A DNA stretch of 41,852 nucleotides, from the IMG/VR virus record IMGVR_UViG_3300033149_002467, positions 1-41,852 of that record; one strand, given 5' to 3'. The notes below the pieces were generated by a model, which saw only the letters and a program-made list of their open reading frames with translations, had not been told where the DNA came from and did no database searches. A program made the position numbers and the translations under genes. Positions 39,776-41,852 of the stretch are shown one piece after another. The first letter of the stretch is position 1. Each line of letters begins with the position of its first letter. This DNA is from a virus.

Positions 39776-41546
39776 TAGCTTTCAAATAGGAATACAAAAT
39801 TATCAAACAGAATTTGCGCAAGATATTATAGAGGACAAACCATTACAATATAAATTAGGAGAGGATTTTATAAGTTTTAAACCAATAGAAATGCGTTGGA
39901 ATAAAAAGACATTTAAAACAATTAAAAGTTCCTTAAAACAAAATAAGAAATATGTGGAAATTTTTGGACAGGGTATTGATTTAGAAATACAGGAGGGGGA
40001 TAGGATATGGAGTAAGATTATTAAAATAAATAGCTTAACAGATTTAGAAGCAATACCAAATAAGGGATTTCTAGAAATAAAATTTGAAGTAGAAACCAAT
40101 ATGATTATTGATGGCTGGAATAAAAAAGATGATTTTGAAATAACAGAAACAATTCGTTTAGGCGATTATAGTTATCTCGAACCAGCTTATGTTTGGGACA
40201 GTTGGACTTCAACCACCTGTGAAATAATTGACGAAATAGAAGATTGTGAGGTTTTGACAAATCGAATACAAATTAAAAGTTATTTTTCAGAAAATAAAGG
40301 AAAACTATATTATATAAAAGAGATTCCAATTGATTGGATAAGGACTGCATTATTCCCAATATATACGGATGCTGATATTACTTATGGAACGGCTAGTGAA
40401 TTTAATGGGGGAGAAACAAGATTAGTAAGGGTAACAGCTGTTGATGATGATAAAATTGTAGTTTGTTACGGGGATGTAACCAATTGGGATGGTAAATGTA
40501 TTGCTGGGACAGTTAGTGGTACATCAACTTTATCTTGGGGAACAGAGTCGCAATTTGAACCAAGTTGGGTTCATAATCAAACTGCGTGGGATTTGGGAGT
40601 ATGTAAATTAGATACAGATAAATTTGTAGTAATATATGTTGATGATACTGATGATGATGGATATGCAAGAGTTGGAACTATTACTGGCACAGTTATAAAT
40701 GATTGGGGCGCTACAAATGAATTTGAATCAGGCGACACCTTGTTTCCTGCTTGTTCACCATTTGGTACAGATAAATTTGTAGTTTGTTATGATGATGAAA
40801 CTGATGCTCACGATGCAAAATGTGTCGTTGCCACCATAAGCGACAATACAATAACAGATGGAGCGCCAGCAGAATTTTCTGAATGGATACTTTTTATGCA
40901 CCAACCTGTTATGGCTGCAACAGATAGATTTGTTAATTGTTCTTTTCAAGATGGTAACAATTTACTTTATTGTATTGTTGGTAATGTAACTGGTTTAAAT
41001 GTAGAATATGGTACTTATTATACCACCTCTTCCGCGGCGACTATGCCCAGTAGAGATTTAGATATAATAGCACTTGAGGATAATAAATTAGTATTTGTAC
41101 ATAAGGTTGCATATCCTATTAGTGACCCAGTTTTAGGTATAATGACAATTTCTGGCACATCAACCATTTCAGCAAAATTTGTAACAGTACTTACTGATTA
41201 TACAACAGCAGCAGAAAATTTTTCTATTGTGAAAATAGATTCCACGCATTTTGTTGTGGTTGGAAGCAAGGGGAGTGTTGGTCCGGGATATTCAAATTAT
41301 TGCACAGTTGATTTCGGTGCTGAAACAATCACTTGTAGCGGGACCATAAACTTTACAAGTAATGACCCTGGTGGGTATACAGATAAAGCTATTGATGCCG
41401 CTTATGTATCATCTGATAGAATAGTTATTTGTTATCAAGATGATACTGATAGCGATAAAGGTAAATGTATTATAGGGAATACTCCAGCAGCAGAAGAAGA
41501 GGGCGTACTACCACCCCCACCACCTCCACCAATTTTCTTTGAGTAA
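39690..41546 (+). CDS. Beta-propeller-like surface protein with Pro-rich tail
   Basis: The product has at most 618 residues. After an N-terminal beta region (about 30-230), repeats of about 45-50 residues appear (DDDKIVVCYGDVTNWDGKC, TDKFVVIYVDDTDDDGYA, TDKFVVCYDDETDAHDAKC, SDRIVICYQDDTDSDKGKC), each probably a propeller blade. It ends with a run of seven prolines and IFFE. Starts at 39690, 39705, 39723 or 39729 overlap the previous gene by up to 86 bases; the true start is unclear. A receptor-binding or host-glycan-binding role is likely. Confidence 0.7.
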   Translation: MVTGIMGTALAMGMPATSPIEYITAPENNSFQIGIQNYQTEFAQDIIEDKPLQYKLGEDFISFKPIEMRWNKKTFKTIKSSLKQNKKYVEIFGQGIDLEIQEGDRIWSKIIKINSLTDLEAIPNKGFLEIKFEVETNMIIDGWNKKDDFEITETIRLGDYSYLEPAYVWDSWTSTTCEIIDEIEDCEVLTNRIQIKSYFSENKGKLYYIKEIPIDWIRTALFPIYTDADITYGTASEFNGGETRLVRVTAVDDDKIVVCYGDVTNWDGKCIAGTVSGTSTLSWGTESQFEPSWVHNQTAWDLGVCKLDTDKFVVIYVDDTDDDGYARVGTITGTVINDWGATNEFESGDTLFPACSPFGTDKFVVCYDDETDAHDAKCVVATISDNTITDGAPAEFSEWILFMHQPVMAATDRFVNCSFQDGNNLLYCIVGNVTGLNVEYGTYYTTSSAATMPSRDLDIIALEDNKLVFVHKVAYPISDPVLGIMTISGTSTISAKFVTVLTDYTTAAENFSIVKIDSTHFVVVGSKGSVGPGYSNYCTVDFGAETITCSGTINFTSNDPGGYTDKAIDAAYVSSDRIVICYQDDTDSDKGKCIIGNTPAAEEEGVLPPPPPPPIFFE

Positions 41547-41583
41547 TAAAAAAATATAAAGAATTTTTAATTCTAAAAACTTT

Positions 41584-41852
41584 ATGAATAACAAAACAAA
41601 AATACCAATCATCGCTGCGGGATTTGCAATCAGTTTTATAGCGGGCAATTTGGTTAATAATTCATCTAATCCCCCCGTAGGAGCGTCCGTAGAGCTGCCA
41701 GAAGCCTCTGTGGCAAATGTTTTAAGCAAAAAGGTATCAACCTCCACCATTGACTTTATCGTCTCTTACAAGGGCATTACATCAACATTAAGTTTTTCTT
41801 TTGACGGATACAATTCGTGTAGAAATGGAACTTGGGGAACATCCACAAAAGC
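41584..41852 (+). CDS. Signal-anchored small protein, 5' part (continues at position 1)
   Basis: The first 52 codons, up to 41739, continue in frame at position 2 of the window. The N-terminus has a basic start and a hydrophobic helix (about residues 8-23, PIIAAGFAISFIAGNL), so the protein is secreted or membrane-anchored. A low-complexity linker (NNSSNPPVGASVELPEAS) follows. Family unknown; see also 1-247. Confidence 0.75.
   Translation, partial: MNNKTKIPIIAAGFAISFIAGNLVNNSSNPPVGASVELPEASVANVLSKKVSTSTIDFIVSYKGITSTLSFSFDGYNSCRNGTWGTSTK
41739..41852. repeat. Terminal direct repeat, right copy
   Basis: Identical to 1-114; marks the assembly overlap of a circular molecule. The gap 41547-41583 before this gene holds no feature. 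Confidence 0.95.

Noticed and set aside
35666-41546. Diversity-generating retroelement acting on the fibre genes
   Set aside because: No reverse transcriptase gene and no template/variable repeat pair were seen.

Overview
This window looks like the complete genome of a small, AT-rich tailed bacteriophage. The first 114 bases are repeated exactly as the last 114 bases (1-114 = 41739-41852). A gene that starts at 41584 runs off the right end and resumes at position 1, so the molecule is circular or circularly permuted, with a unit length of 41,738 bp. Every gene I can support is on the + strand. The order portal, scaffold-like, decoration, major capsid, two tail-tube-like proteins and internal virion proteins, with no tape-measure or sheath gene, suggests a podovirus. 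I see no integrase, repressor, DNA polymerase, helicase, primase or RNA polymerase, so replication and transcription probably rely heavily on the host.

Host (inference): the structural proteins carry Ser/Thr-rich stretches (ASSTF, TSTTG, VGIGT types), several fibre-like proteins have Sec-type N-termini, most genes lack a Shine-Dalgarno sequence, and the sequence encodes the short MPNKDKTGP-type peptide. In my experience this combination is common in metagenomic Patescibacteria (CPR, Parcubacteria-like) and their phages. UGA is used as stop. Host promoters appear sigma70-like (TTGACA, 16-17 bp spacer, TATAAT).

Layout: (1) 41584-3409, lysis and late genes: signal-anchored protein, papain-like cysteine peptidase, holin-like proteins, small zinc-finger peptides, M23 peptidase, holin, acidic tandem-repeat protein, terminator. 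(2) 3424-4020, a non-coding block with two promoter-driven hairpin RNAs and a third structured element. (3) 4031-8153, early/DNA metabolism: small proteins, HExxH protein, HTH protein, HNH endonuclease, a pseudoknot-like element, then a recombination cassette (RecB/Cas4-like nuclease, zinc ribbon with an SSB-like DEIPF tail, NinB-like protein) and YopX. (4) 8134-10214, an overlapping three-gene cassette: thymidylate-synthase-like, QueC-like PP-loop enzyme and CYTH phosphohydrolase. This is the best candidate for an undescribed pathway. (5) 10293-14147, accessory region with a 195-nt structured RNA, a DUF6948-like gene, a Gly/Ser repeat protein, another structured leader, an adenine methyltransferase-like gene, a hexapeptide-repeat protein and a cluster of duplicated small genes. 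(6) 14158-17769, irregular class II tRNA, HNH endonuclease, GroEL, sulfotransferase-like gene. (7) 17807-25139, packaging and head. (8) 25196-41546, connector, tail tube, ejection proteins, collagen-like fibre, a 1369-aa fibre and a propeller-like protein.

Much of the intergenic DNA is unusually structured: long inverted repeats occur at nearly every gap between gene blocks. All functional calls rest on motif recognition by eye; no searches were run.
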